Assembly: GCA_003171235.1 (NCBI GenBank)
Contig: PMYM01000081.1
Location: forward strand, 14,452 to 20,734
Direction of reading: 5' to 3'
Length of the DNA: 6,283 nt
DNA from: Phycisphaerales bacterium
Lineage (GTDB): Bacteria > Planctomycetota > Phycisphaerae > SM23-33
Below are positions 1-6,124 of this stretch, one piece after another; within the stretch, counting starts at the first letter, position 1, and each line of letters begins with the position of its first letter. The position numbers and the translations under genes were made by a program. Below the pieces are notes generated by a model. The model was not told the origin of the DNA. It saw only the letters and a list, made by a program, of their open reading frames with translations, and did no database searches.

Positions 1-39
1 CCATGCCACGTTTTCATACACATCCTAAGAAGATTGCGC

Positions 40-68
40 TTGACTTTCGCCTCCGAAGTTGTTATATA
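40..68 (+). promoter_or_regulatory. Candidate sigma70-type promoter
   Basis: A TTGACT -35 element (40-45, 5 of 6 to consensus) is separated by exactly 17 nt from TATATA (63-68, 4 of 6). It lies in an AT-rich patch that contrasts with the GC-rich DNA downstream. The expected start of transcription is near 75. That is about 530 nt upstream of the glycoside-hydrolase-like gene, so the promoter would make either a very long leader or a separate small RNA ending at the terminator near 360. The match is by eye, and promoter consensus in planctomycetes is not well defined. Confidence 0.4.
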
Positions 69-155
69 TCTGATTAACATCCGATTGGGGGATGCCGCGC
101 GTGCCCGAAAACGTCCGAGGCTTCGGCAATGAATACAACACCCCAACATAGCGTC

Positions 156-198
156 GCGGGCCTCTGGCCCCCGCCAGTCGCCAAGGGCATCCTGCCCT
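156..198. repeat. Two adjacent GC-rich inverted repeats
   Basis: The first inverted repeat is GCGGGCC/GGCCCCCGC around a 3-nt centre (156-174). Nine bases later comes a perfect one, AGGGCA-tcc-TGCCCT (184-198). Paired tight hairpins between genes resemble REP/BIME-type dispersed elements, but no second copy is in this window, so dispersal cannot be shown. They may instead simply be stems of the candidate RNA covering 75-363. Confidence 0.4.
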
Positions 199-318
199 CG
201 TTTGTCGGCGCGATTCGGCGGCCCGGGCGGCCGCGGGACGCGCGGGCGTGTCTTCTGCGCCAAGGCTTGGCAGGCCGGCAACGCCTCGACACTGCGCAGC
301 CGCAATTTGGCCCCGACA

Positions 319-363
319 AGCAAACCCAGCTGCGCCCTGGTTGGCTGTTTTTGTGGTTTTTTT
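319..363 (+). terminator. Probable rho-independent terminator
   Basis: The 5' arm at 319-329 (AGCAAACCCAG) pairs with the 3' arm at 337-346 (CTGGTTGGCT) across a 7-nt loop. This gives nine Watson-Crick pairs with one A-G mismatch and one bulged C. T-runs follow at 348-352 (five T) and 357-363 (seven T). The stem is imperfect, but its position directly before the T-runs is typical of an intrinsic terminator on the plus strand. It sits about 240 nt before the start of the next gene, so it would end a small RNA or act as an attenuator. Confidence 0.5.
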
Positions 364-380
364 CGATTCTTTTCGATTCT
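361..380. repeat. Perfect tandem duplication of a 10-mer
   Basis: TTTCGATTCT occurs twice with no spacer (361-370 and 371-380), overlapping the end of the terminator T-run and followed by TTTTATACAG. It may be a slippage product in T-rich DNA. The flanking TATACA (383-388) could be a weak -10 element for a second promoter nearer the gene, but no good -35 partner lies at the right distance. Confidence 0.6.
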
Positions 381-424
381 TTTATACAGTGTTTTGGATT
401 CAACTCACTTCCTGTCAAGGAGAT

Positions 425-556
425 ATGGAAGAAATCGAGCTACAGTGTTTCCTGTATTTGCATATATATCACAAATCAGTTCGGCTTGCCGGAGCGGGGC
501 TGGGTTTGCCCCGGGAGAATTCACAAAACTCCCCCGCTCAAAACGAGTTAAATTGA
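425..556 (+). other. Possible 43-codon leader ORF
   Basis: An ATG at 425 opens a 43-residue frame starting MEEIELQCFLYLHIY and closing with TGA at 554-556. A perfect AAGGAG (417-422) precedes it, but only 2 nt separate it from the ATG, which is too close for normal initiation. The stop overlaps the in-frame ATG at 556 of the next gene (TGATG), as in translational coupling. The peptide matches nothing I recognise. A leader peptide or a chance frame are both possible, and chance is more likely. Confidence 0.2.
492..539 (+). promoter_or_regulatory. Mutually exclusive leader hairpins
   Basis: GAGCGGGG (492-499) is perfectly complementary to CCCCGCTC (532-539). The same bases can instead form two adjacent shorter stems, GGGGC-GCCCC (496-512, 7-nt loop) and GGGAG-CTCCC (513-533, 11-nt loop). 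The long and short forms cannot coexist. The element ends 65 nt before the preferred start codon at 604 and inside the possible leader ORF. It could influence translation or transcription of the downstream gene, but only complementarity is seen. Confidence 0.3.
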
Positions 557-593
557 TGGTCTTTGAACCGAAAACGCGGTCAACCTTGATTTC

Positions 594-597
594 GGAG
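594..597 (+). promoter_or_regulatory. Ribosome binding site deciding the start at 604
   Basis: GGAG (within GGAGAG) stands 6 nt before ATG 604, an ideal spacing. The upstream in-frame ATG at 556 has no comparable purine-rich site. Starting at 604 also puts a classical signal peptide at the very N-terminus, so 604 is preferred. Confidence 0.6.
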
Positions 598-603
598 AGC
601 CTG

Positions 604-3348
604 ATGCGTGCCTGCCTTTTGCCAACGGCGTTGCTGGTGGTCCTGCCGGTCTTTGCCTTCGCCCAGAACAGGCCCGCTCCCCCCGGCGGGACGGTCATCC
701 TCGACACCCAGCAGACCATGTGGCGCGTCTACGACACCTGGCAGAGCGACCTGGCCCGAACCGACGACGGGAAACTGGTGCGTGTCGATCCGTACAACCC
801 GCGCCAGAAGGACAAGACTTCAAACTCACTCCTGGCCACCCAGCAGGTCATGGGCTCGGAAGGGCCGCCGGAGAGTTGGCGGTCGGTCGAGTTCGACGAC
901 AGCCAATGGCGCCGCCTGGGCGGCGCTCCGCGCTTCCTGTATCGCTCAATGAGCCTGCTTTGCCTGCGCGGCAAATTCCAGGTGAGCGACCCGGTCAAGG
1001 CGGGTGAACTGACCCTGAAGCTGACCTACCACGGCGGCATTGTCGCCTATGTCAACGGCCGCGAGATCGGCCGGGGAAACCTGCCAAAGGACAAGCTCTC
1101 CAACGACACCCTGGTCGACGACTATCCCAAGGAGGCCTTTTCCAAGGCCGAAGGCACCCTCGTCAACCATCTTCGCTCCTTTGGCGTCCAGAACCAGGAA
1201 GGCTACACCTGGCAGGACGTTAATGCCCCCGAGCTGAAGCCTCGGCTGCGAACGTTGACGCTGAAGATTCCCTCCTCGGCCCTGAAAAACGGGCTTAACG
1301 TCCTGGCCCTGGAGATACACCGCAGCCCGGCCATTCCCATCATGTTCACCTGCAAGCGCGAGCAGGCGGGGCACGACATGGAGAACGACGCCGCCGTGCG
1401 GGCGGCCTTGTGGTGGAACCGCTGCGAATTGCAGGAGGCGTTCTTGACGGCCTCCTCCGGCGCCGGCGTGGCGGCCAACAACACCCGGCCCAAGGCCTTC
1501 GGGGTCTATAACCACTGGGCCTTTGAAACGGTTGACCACCGCCGCTTCGGCGACCCCAACGAGCCCCTCCAGCCCATCCGCCTGTGCGGCGCCCGCAACG
1601 GCGTCTATGCCGGCGAGTTGATCGTCTCCTCCGGCCAGCCAATCCAAGGTCTACAGGTCGCGGTGGGCGAACTAAAAGGCCCCGGCGCAGGCCCTCCCTT
1701 GGCCGTGCAGGTGCGCTACGCCCTGCCCGGGCAGGACCACTGGTCGGCCCTTGGCCGGTTCGTGGAGTTCGACCTGCTGGATCCAAGCCCGCCCCAGCCG
1801 GTGGGGCTGCTCAAGTCGCGCCTGCCGGACAACGGGGCCATCCAGCCGATCTGGATAAGCATTTCGGTGCCGCGCGACGCCGCGGCGGGCAAGTACGCCG
1901 CCCAGGTCACCGTCTTAGCCCAGGGCCAGCCGGCGGTGAAGGTCCCGCTGGAGCTGACGGTGGTGGATTGGACATTGCCTGACCCCAAGGACTTCAACTT
2001 CCACATGGGGTTGATCCAGTCGCCCGACAGCCTGGCCCTGAGGTACAACGTCGAGATGTGGTCGCCGGCGCACTGGAAGCTGCTGGAGCAGGACCTGGCC
2101 CTGCTGGGGCAGTTGGGCGGCAAGGAAATCACCATTCCCCTGGTGCGGCAGACGGCCTTCGGCAACCAGCACAGCATGGCCCGGTACGTCAAGCAGCCGG
2201 ACGGCAAGGGCAAGTGGGACTTCTCCATCGTCGAAAAGTACCTGGACCTGTGCCTGAAGTGCCAGGGCAAGGTTCCGGTGGTGGACTGCATGATCGCCGA
2301 GACCACCCCCGCCCACCAGCAGGGCCTCTTGTACACCGAGCTGGACAACGGCCAGTTGAAGGAAGCCGTCGGGCCCAAGTGGGGCACCGGCGAATCCAAG
2401 GAATTCCTCAAGCCCCTCATCGCCGGCATGCGCGAGGTGCTGGCCAAGCGCGGGCTGGAAAACGCCATGATGTTCGGGGTCACCGCCCACAGCGGGGCGG
2501 CTGGGCCGTTCGCCAAGGCCGAGGTCACCGCCGACATCCGCGCCGTCGCCCCGCAGGTCAAGTGGGTGCGCGTCTCGCATTACTGGTTCAAGGACGCCGA
2601 CTTGCGGCCCGAGCAGCCCAAGTACGGGCGGGTGGCCCTGGTGGGCGGCGTGCTGGGCATGTTCTGGGATCCCGCCACCGACAAGCCCATCTACGGCTGG
2701 CGAAACCCCGAGCTGTTTATCGTCTACCCCCGCACCACAACCATGCTGGACTACGCCGGGGTGCGCCTGGGGCAGGAATCGGACCTGCCCGAGCATCGCT
2801 TCTTCGCCGAGGCGGTGCTGATCTCCGGCCGGCGCAAGGCCGTGCCCCTCACCCGCGGCAACATATCCGGGGAAATGGGCTACGACACCTACCAGGGCCT
2901 GCGCGGCGTCGGGCCGTTCGGCTTTGATTTCTGGCCGGTGCTCAAGGGCGGGCAGACGGACAAGAATATCATCGGCCGCTACGGCGACACCTATCCCGAG
3001 GGCGGCTGGGGCACCATCAGCATGAACTGGGTGGTGCAGTCGATCATCGGCGCGGGCAAGGACGGGCCTTCCGGCACCCAGCGCAGCGAGACCATGCGCG
3101 AGTCGCTGCAGGAATCCCAGGCCCGCATCTTCGTGCAGGAGGCGCTGCTGGACCCCGCCCGCAAGGCCCGCCTGCCGGGCGACCTGGCCAAGCGGGCCGA
3201 CCAACTTTGCACCGAGCGCAACGAGTCCTTCCGCTACGTCTGTGAATTCTGGGACTACGACATGATCAACGGCAGCCAATGGCAGCAGCGCTCGCAGAAG
3301 CTCTACCAGATGGCCGGCGAAATCGCCAAGGCGCTGGGAAACAAGTAA
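604..3348 (+). CDS. Secreted GH123/DUF4091-like glycoside hydrolase-type protein
   Basis: This encodes a 914-residue exported protein, probably for glycan binding or degradation; the substrate is unknown. Residues 1-20 form a signal peptide (hydrophobic LLPTALLVVLPVFAFA, cleavage likely after AFA20, no lipobox). Residues about 85-245 look like a galactose-binding jelly-roll domain: FDDSQW at 97-102, YVNGREIGR at 149-157, and a closing strand with NVLALEIHR near 230-240. Residues about 320-455 form beta-sandwich segments ending in a strand of the GKYAAQVTV...VPLELTVVDWTLPD type, which in GH123/DUF4091-like proteins precedes the barrel. Residues from about 465 to the end would be the barrel and a helical tail. 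The Asp-Glu pair expected for GH123 catalysis is not evident: the strand near 620-632 reads MMFGVTAHSGAAG. D561 and E566 are other acidic candidates. An in-frame ATG at 556 would add 16 residues but lacks a ribosome site. The gene stands alone and converges on mdh. Export and domain layout are fairly sure; enzymatic activity is inferred. Confidence 0.75.
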   Translation: MRACLLPTALLVVLPVFAFAQNRPAPPGGTVILDTQQTMWRVYDTWQSDLARTDDGKLVRVDPYNPRQKDKTSNSLLATQQVMGSEGPPESWRSVEFDDSQWRRLGGAPRFLYRSMSLLCLRGKFQVSDPVKAGELTLKLTYHGGIVAYVNGREIGRGNLPKDKLSNDTLVDDYPKEAFSKAEGTLVNHLRSFGVQNQEGYTWQDVNAPELKPRLRTLTLKIPSSALKNGLNVLALEIHRSPAIPIMFTCKREQAGHDMENDAAVRAALWWNRCELQEAFLTASSGAGVAANNTRPKAFGVYNHWAFETVDHRRFGDPNEPLQPIRLCGARNGVYAGELIVSSGQPIQGLQVAVGELKGPGAGPPLAVQVRYALPGQDHWSALGRFVEFDLLDPSPPQPVGLLKSRLPDNGAIQPIWISISVPRDAAAGKYAAQVTVLAQGQPAVKVPLELTVVDWTLPDPKDFNFHMGLIQSPDSLALRYNVEMWSPAHWKLLEQDLALLGQLGGKEITIPLVRQTAFGNQHSMARYVKQPDGKGKWDFSIVEKYLDLCLKCQGKVPVVDCMIAETTPAHQQGLLYTELDNGQLKEAVGPKWGTGESKEFLKPLIAGMREVLAKRGLENAMMFGVTAHSGAAGPFAKAEVTADIRAVAPQVKWVRVSHYWFKDADLRPEQPKYGRVALVGGVLGMFWDPATDKPIYGWRNPELFIVYPRTTTMLDYAGVRLGQESDLPEHRFFAEAVLISGRRKAVPLTRGNISGEMGYDTYQGLRGVGPFGFDFWPVLKGGQTDKNIIGRYGDTYPEGGWGTISMNWVVQSIIGAGKDGPSGTQRSETMRESLQESQARIFVQEALLDPARKARLPGDLAKRADQLCTERNESFRYVCEFWDYDMINGSQWQQRSQKLYQMAGEIAKALGNK

Positions 3349-3374
3349 GAGCCCGGTAAGCGGGGCGCGACTAA

Positions 3375-3437
3375 CCAAGCGAGTGGCTGGACCTGCGCGC
3401 GGAATAGACCCGACTCGCGATGGCGCAGTGAGCTTGG
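3375..3437. other. Nested inverted repeats between convergent genes
   Basis: CCAAGC (3375-3380) pairs with GCTTGG (3432-3437). Inside it CTGCGC (3393-3398) pairs with GCGCAG (3423-3428), with a further GCG/CGC possible. The structure begins 27 nt after the stop of the glycoside-hydrolase-like gene. There is no T-run on the plus-strand side, so it is not a classic intrinsic terminator, though it could protect or define the 3' end of that mRNA. Confidence 0.3.
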
Positions 3438-3525
3438 CGAAATATGAGGGCTGCAACTTTGTCGCGTGCGAAACTTGCGGAGAATCACACCATCGGCAGT
3501 CGAGATAGAACCCCTTGGTCAATCA

Positions 3526-3560
3526 CGGCACTGCCTCTGTTCATTCAGAGCCCCTTGCCG
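3526..3560 (-). terminator. Hairpin just downstream of mdh
   Basis: CGGCA (3526-3530) pairs with TGCCG (3556-3560). Inside, CTCTG (3535-3539) pairs with CAGAG (3546-3550) around a 6-nt loop, with a 4x5 internal loop between the two stems. It starts 18 nt past the mdh stop codon. No T-tract follows on the minus strand, so it may be a 3'-end stabilising hairpin or part of a U-less terminator. Confidence 0.3.
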
Positions 3561-3578
3561 GAGGTTTCGCGGCCCTCA

Positions 3579-4514
3579 TCAGATGAGTTTCTCCACCGCC
3601 GCCACCAGTTCCTTGACGTGGGAAACCGAGACGGCGAAGGCGGCCGATTCTTCCGCCGACAGCTCCAGTTCGATGATCTTCTCCGCCCCGCCGGCGCCCA
3701 CCAGGCAGGGCACGCCCACGAAGTATCCGCCCACGCCGTACTGCTTGTCGCAGTACACGGCGCAGGGCAGGATGCGCTTGCGGTCCAGCAGGATGGCCTC
3801 GGCCATCTGCACGCTGGCGGCCGCGGGGGCGTAATAGGCGCTGCCGGTCTTGAGCAGGTTGATGATCTCGGAGCCGCCCTTGCGCGTGCGCTCGACGATG
3901 GCGGCGAGTTCGTCGGCCGGCACGAACTGGCTGACCGGAATGCCGCTGACGGTTGTGTAGCGCGGCAGCGGCACCATGTCGTCGCCGTGCCCGCCCAGCA
4001 GCATCGCCTGAATGTCACAGACGCTGCACCCGATCTGGCGGGCCAGGAAGGCCCGGTACCGGGCCGCATCCAGCACCCCCGCCTGGCCCAGCACCCGCCG
4101 GGCGGGAAAACCGCTGGCCTTCCAGGCCACGTACACCATCGCGTCCAGCGGGTTGGAAACCACGATCAGCACCGCGTTGGGCGAGCCGGCGGCCAGGTTG
4201 GCCGAGACTTCCTTGACGATTCTGGCGTTGGCCGCCAGCAGGTCGTCGCGGCTCATGCCGGGCTTGCGCGCCAGGCCGGAGGTGATGATGACCACGTCGC
4301 TGCCGGCAGTGTCCCGGTAATCGTTGGTGCCGACGATGTCGGCGTCGAAACCCTCGATGGGGCCGGCCTGGAAGAGGTCCAGGGCCTTGCCCTGGGGCAG
4401 CCCCTCGATGATGTCCAAGAGGACGATGTCGCCCAGCCCTTTGACCGCCGCCCAGTGGGCGCAGGTGGCCCCGACGTTGCCGGCCCCGATGATGCTGATC
4501 TTCTTGCGCGCCAT
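3579..4514 (-). CDS. mdh: Malate dehydrogenase, LDH-like type
   Basis: A 311-residue cytoplasmic NAD-dependent malate dehydrogenase, interconverting malate and oxaloacetate in the TCA cycle. The length is normal for the LDH-like family. The Rossmann motif GAGNVGAT is at 10-17, and D34 at the end of the second strand indicates NAD rather than NADP. The substrate loop SGLARKPGMSR (79-89) supplies R83 and R89. An arginine in this loop where lactate dehydrogenase has glutamine points to malate specificity. SNPLDAM follows at 120-126. D149 with R152 (VLDAAR) and H176 (GGHGDD) complete the catalytic set, so the enzyme looks intact. ATG 4514 is supported by AAGGA (4522-4526) at 7 nt. It lies downstream of the TPR gene on the same strand, but the 209-nt gap with repeats argues for its own promoter. 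The ATATAT at 4566-4571 is a possible weak -10 region with no clear -35. Confidence 0.96.
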   Translation of the reverse strand: MARKKISIIGAGNVGATCAHWAAVKGLGDIVLLDIIEGLPQGKALDLFQAGPIEGFDADIVGTNDYRDTAGSDVVIITSGLARKPGMSRDDLLAANARIVKEVSANLAAGSPNAVLIVVSNPLDAMVYVAWKASGFPARRVLGQAGVLDAARYRAFLARQIGCSVCDIQAMLLGGHGDDMVPLPRYTTVSGIPVSQFVPADELAAIVERTRKGGSEIINLLKTGSAYYAPAAASVQMAEAILLDRKRILPCAVYCDKQYGVGGYFVGVPCLVGAGGAEKIIELELSAEESAAFAVSVSHVKELVAAVEKLI

Positions 4515-4544
4515 TGAGTATTCCTTCGCTTCTTTCCTCGCTGT

Positions 4545-4561
4545 TGTGCGGAGAGAGCACA
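4545..4561. promoter_or_regulatory. Dyad in the mdh 5' untranslated region
   Basis: TGTGC (4545-4549) and GCACA (4557-4561) form a 5-bp dyad with a 7-nt centre, 31 nt upstream of the mdh start and just upstream of its ribosome site. It could be an operator half-site pair or a small mRNA hairpin. It is short enough to be chance. Confidence 0.25.
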
Positions 4562-4611
4562 GAAGATATATCCCCGAGCGCCGAAAAGGAAGAACCGGGA
4601 TGGGGTTAGCC

Positions 4612-4651
4612 GTGAATAGGTTGATCGGTTAATCGGTGAATCAGTGAATCG
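4612..4651. repeat. Five tandem copies of a degenerate 8-mer
   Basis: Five consecutive 8-bp units are GTGAATAG, GTTGATCG, GTTAATCG, GTGAATCA and GTGAATCG, giving a consensus near GTGAATCG, with no spacers. The block lies in the gap between the TPR gene and mdh, about 100-140 nt upstream of mdh. It could be an iteron-like protein binding array, a slippage-prone tandem repeat or a fragment of a dispersed intergenic repeat. Unit boundaries are arbitrary, but the periodicity is clear. Confidence 0.75.
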
Positions 4652-4657
4652 GGTAGG

Positions 4658-4679
4658 GCGCGCAACTTGTTGCACGCGC
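4658..4679 (-). terminator. Hairpin 3' of the TPR gene
   Basis: GCGCGCAAC (4658-4666) pairs with GTTGCACGCGC (4669-4679), with CA bulged in the second arm. A small loop requires opening the innermost pair. It lies 45 nt after the TPR gene stop. No T-run follows on the minus strand, so it is at best a non-canonical terminator; it may instead belong to the adjacent repeat and DnaA-box cluster. Confidence 0.3.
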
Positions 4680-4682
4680 GAC

Positions 4683-4691
4683 TTATCCACA
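4683..4691 (+). promoter_or_regulatory. Perfect DnaA-box 9-mer
   Basis: TTATCCACA matches the classic high-affinity DnaA box exactly. It is 3 nt from the hairpin and 31 nt from the tandem 8-mers. I saw no second box in the window and there is no dnaA, dnaN or other replication gene here, so this is not a recognisable origin. A single perfect 9-mer is expected by chance in about 5 percent of windows this size (both strands, even base composition). Confidence 0.35.
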
Positions 4692-4723
4692 CAATCAAAC
4701 CATCGGCAGGCCAGAGCGACCGG

Positions 4724-6124
4724 TCAGGGGGCTCCCTCTGGTTTGCCGGGGGTTTCGGTATCGGGGGTTTCCTGTTTGCGCAGCTCGTCGACCTTCTGGC
4801 GGACGTCGCGGTAGTTGTAATCGGCCATGGCGACCGTGGAGAAATGCTCCAGGGCCTTGGCCTTGTCGCCCATGGCCTTGTAACAGGCGCCCAGGTTGTA
4901 GTGCAAATCCTTGGACAGCTCCTCGCCCGGCTCATGCTCGAGGGCCTTGTTGAAGGTTTCCGCCGCCTGGGGATACCAGCCCTTCTTGATGAAGGCCTGC
5001 CCCAGGTAAGTCAGGGCCCGCACCCGCCGCTTGGGCTCGCGCTGGGCCTGCTGGAGGGAAGAGATGGCGTCGTCGACCTGGCCGGCGATGAGTTGCCGGC
5101 GGCCAAGCTCGTACTTGATGGACAGATCGGTGGGATAGTTGGCTGCCCGCTCGACGTACATCGCCAGCTCAGCGGCCAATTGCTCTTTGGCCAGGGCGGC
5201 GGCGGCCGCGGTATTCCCCTGGGCCTTGAACTGGTTGTACCGCCGTCGCATCTGGCGGATCTTGATGTCGTCGATACGCTGCTTGAAGTGATAGGCCTTC
5301 AGGTCGGCAAAGGCCTTCTTGAGCACGTCGATGGCCTCGTTCTCGTAGCCTTCCTGCTCGAACTTGGTCAGGGCGTCGGCCAGCATGTCGATCTTGCCCG
5401 GCACCCTCGGGGCGGCCAGGTATTCCTTGCGCGCCCGCTCGATCTCCTGCTCCAGGTAGTCCTTTCCCTGGGCCATCTGATCCTGGGCGTTGAGGCGGAT
5501 CTGGCCCTTAAGGTCTTTTACGCTGTGGGTGAAGTCGCCGTCCTTGTCGTATTTCCCGTCGGTGATGGTTTTCAGGCCCGACAGGGTCATGGCCGCCTGC
5601 TCGAAGCCGGCGTCGTCGGGGTAGAATCGCCTACCCATGTCGGCCATGGCCAGGCCGCCGGCATAATCCTTGATGACATGGTAGGTGTCGATCAGCAGGG
5701 TGAGGATTTTCTTGTCGGGCTTCTTGGCCTGGCGCATGATGTCGGCCAGCAGGTCCAGGACCCACTTGATCACCTCGGGCGGGGCCTGGAGTTTTTCCAG
5801 TTCCTTGAGCACCGCCACCATGTGCGAGGTGTTGCCGGGGTCTCTGGCCAGCACGTACTCGGCGTTGGCCAAGTCGTCGTTGTCGTTGCCCTTGAACTTC
5901 TTGCCCTCGAACATGCCCGCGGGCTTGCCGCCGGCCAGCTTGCGCTTCAGGGAGGCGTCGTGCAGCGGGCGATGCCCGCGCTCGATGTTGAAAGGCTCGC
6001 GGCGTATGCCCTCCAGGAACATCAGGATGGCAAATTCCCATTTGCCGGTCTCCATCACCTGGTCGCCGCGATCAAAGAACAGCTTGCCTTTGCCGCTGGA
6101 GGGGCTTTGCTCGGTTGTCGTCAT
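4724..6124 (-). CDS. Tetratricopeptide-repeat protein of unknown function
   Basis: A 466-residue TPR protein with no signal peptide or membrane segment, so probably a cytoplasmic scaffold for protein-protein contacts. Helical repeats are clearest at about 331-364 (YELGRRQLIAGQVDDAISSL), 367-400 (YLGQAFIKKGWYPQAAETF) and 405-438 (YNLGACYKAMGDKAKALEHF). Further TPR-like helices lie at about 12-45 and 245-275. The centre (190-330) is charged and helical, with the segment MLADALTKFEQEGYENEAID. The tail after 450 is a Pro/Glu/Thr-rich disordered end. The overall pattern, including the GIRREPFNIERGHRPL segment and the YPTDLSIKYELGRRQ segment, resembles uncharacterised proteins I recall from Phycisphaerae, which is memory and not a search. 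The start at 6124 has AGGA (6129-6132) at 4 nt, slightly close. The nearest in-frame alternative ATG is internal (M24) and would cut the first repeat. The partner is unknown. Confidence 0.88.
   Translation of the reverse strand: MTTTEQSPSSGKGKLFFDRGDQVMETGKWEFAILMFLEGIRREPFNIERGHRPLHDASLKRKLAGGKPAGMFEGKKFKGNDNDDLANAEYVLARDPGNTSHMVAVLKELEKLQAPPEVIKWVLDLLADIMRQAKKPDKKILTLLIDTYHVIKDYAGGLAMADMGRRFYPDDAGFEQAAMTLSGLKTITDGKYDKDGDFTHSVKDLKGQIRLNAQDQMAQGKDYLEQEIERARKEYLAAPRVPGKIDMLADALTKFEQEGYENEAIDVLKKAFADLKAYHFKQRIDDIKIRQMRRRYNQFKAQGNTAAAAALAKEQLAAELAMYVERAANYPTDLSIKYELGRRQLIAGQVDDAISSLQQAQREPKRRVRALTYLGQAFIKKGWYPQAAETFNKALEHEPGEELSKDLHYNLGACYKAMGDKAKALEHFSTVAMADYNYRDVRQKVDELRKQETPDTETPGKPEGAP

Larger units (their letters stand above)
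75..363 (+). ncRNA. Candidate structured RNA or attenuated 5' leader
   Basis: This stretch lies between a good promoter match and a terminator-like hairpin with T-runs and contains no convincing protein gene. Inverted repeats follow one another along it: GCC-C-GAA/TTCGGC (103-127), GCGGGCC-tct-GGCCCCCGC (156-174, two extra C in the 3' arm), AGGGCA-tcc-TGCCCT (184-198), CGGCC-cgggc-GGCCG (219-233), GCCAAG-g-CTTGGC (259-271) and the terminator stem (319-346). I do not recognise tmRNA, SRP RNA, RNase P RNA or a known riboswitch core. It could be a free-standing sRNA of roughly 290 nt, or a leader whose terminator is conditionally read through into the gene at 604. GC-rich DNA forms short inverted repeats by chance, so this remains a candidate. 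Confidence 0.3.

Noticed and set aside
74..551. Open frames of 114 (minus) and 140 (plus) codons in the upstream region
   Set aside because: Low-complexity Arg/Pro-rich translations, no good ribosome sites, and they run across the hairpins and terminator. Not supported as genes.
202..603. Upstream extension of the glycoside-hydrolase-like frame to 202
   Set aside because: It would bury the signal peptide 134 residues inside and translate through the terminator-like hairpin. The start at 604 has a good ribosome site.
1915..3522. 535-codon open frame on the minus strand opposite the glycoside-hydrolase-like gene
   Set aside because: A codon-bias shadow: the translation has Gly/Leu/Ala/His-rich, domain-free composition and the plus-strand protein is well supported.
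3444..4517. 357-codon open frame on the plus strand opposite mdh
   Set aside because: It mirrors a fully intact malate dehydrogenase, and its own translation shows no recognisable motif.
4612..4651. CRISPR array
   Set aside because: Units are 8 bp and contiguous, with no spacers, and no cas genes are present.
4612..4691. Chromosomal replication origin
   Set aside because: Only one DnaA box, no AT-rich unwinding region beside it and no replication genes nearby.
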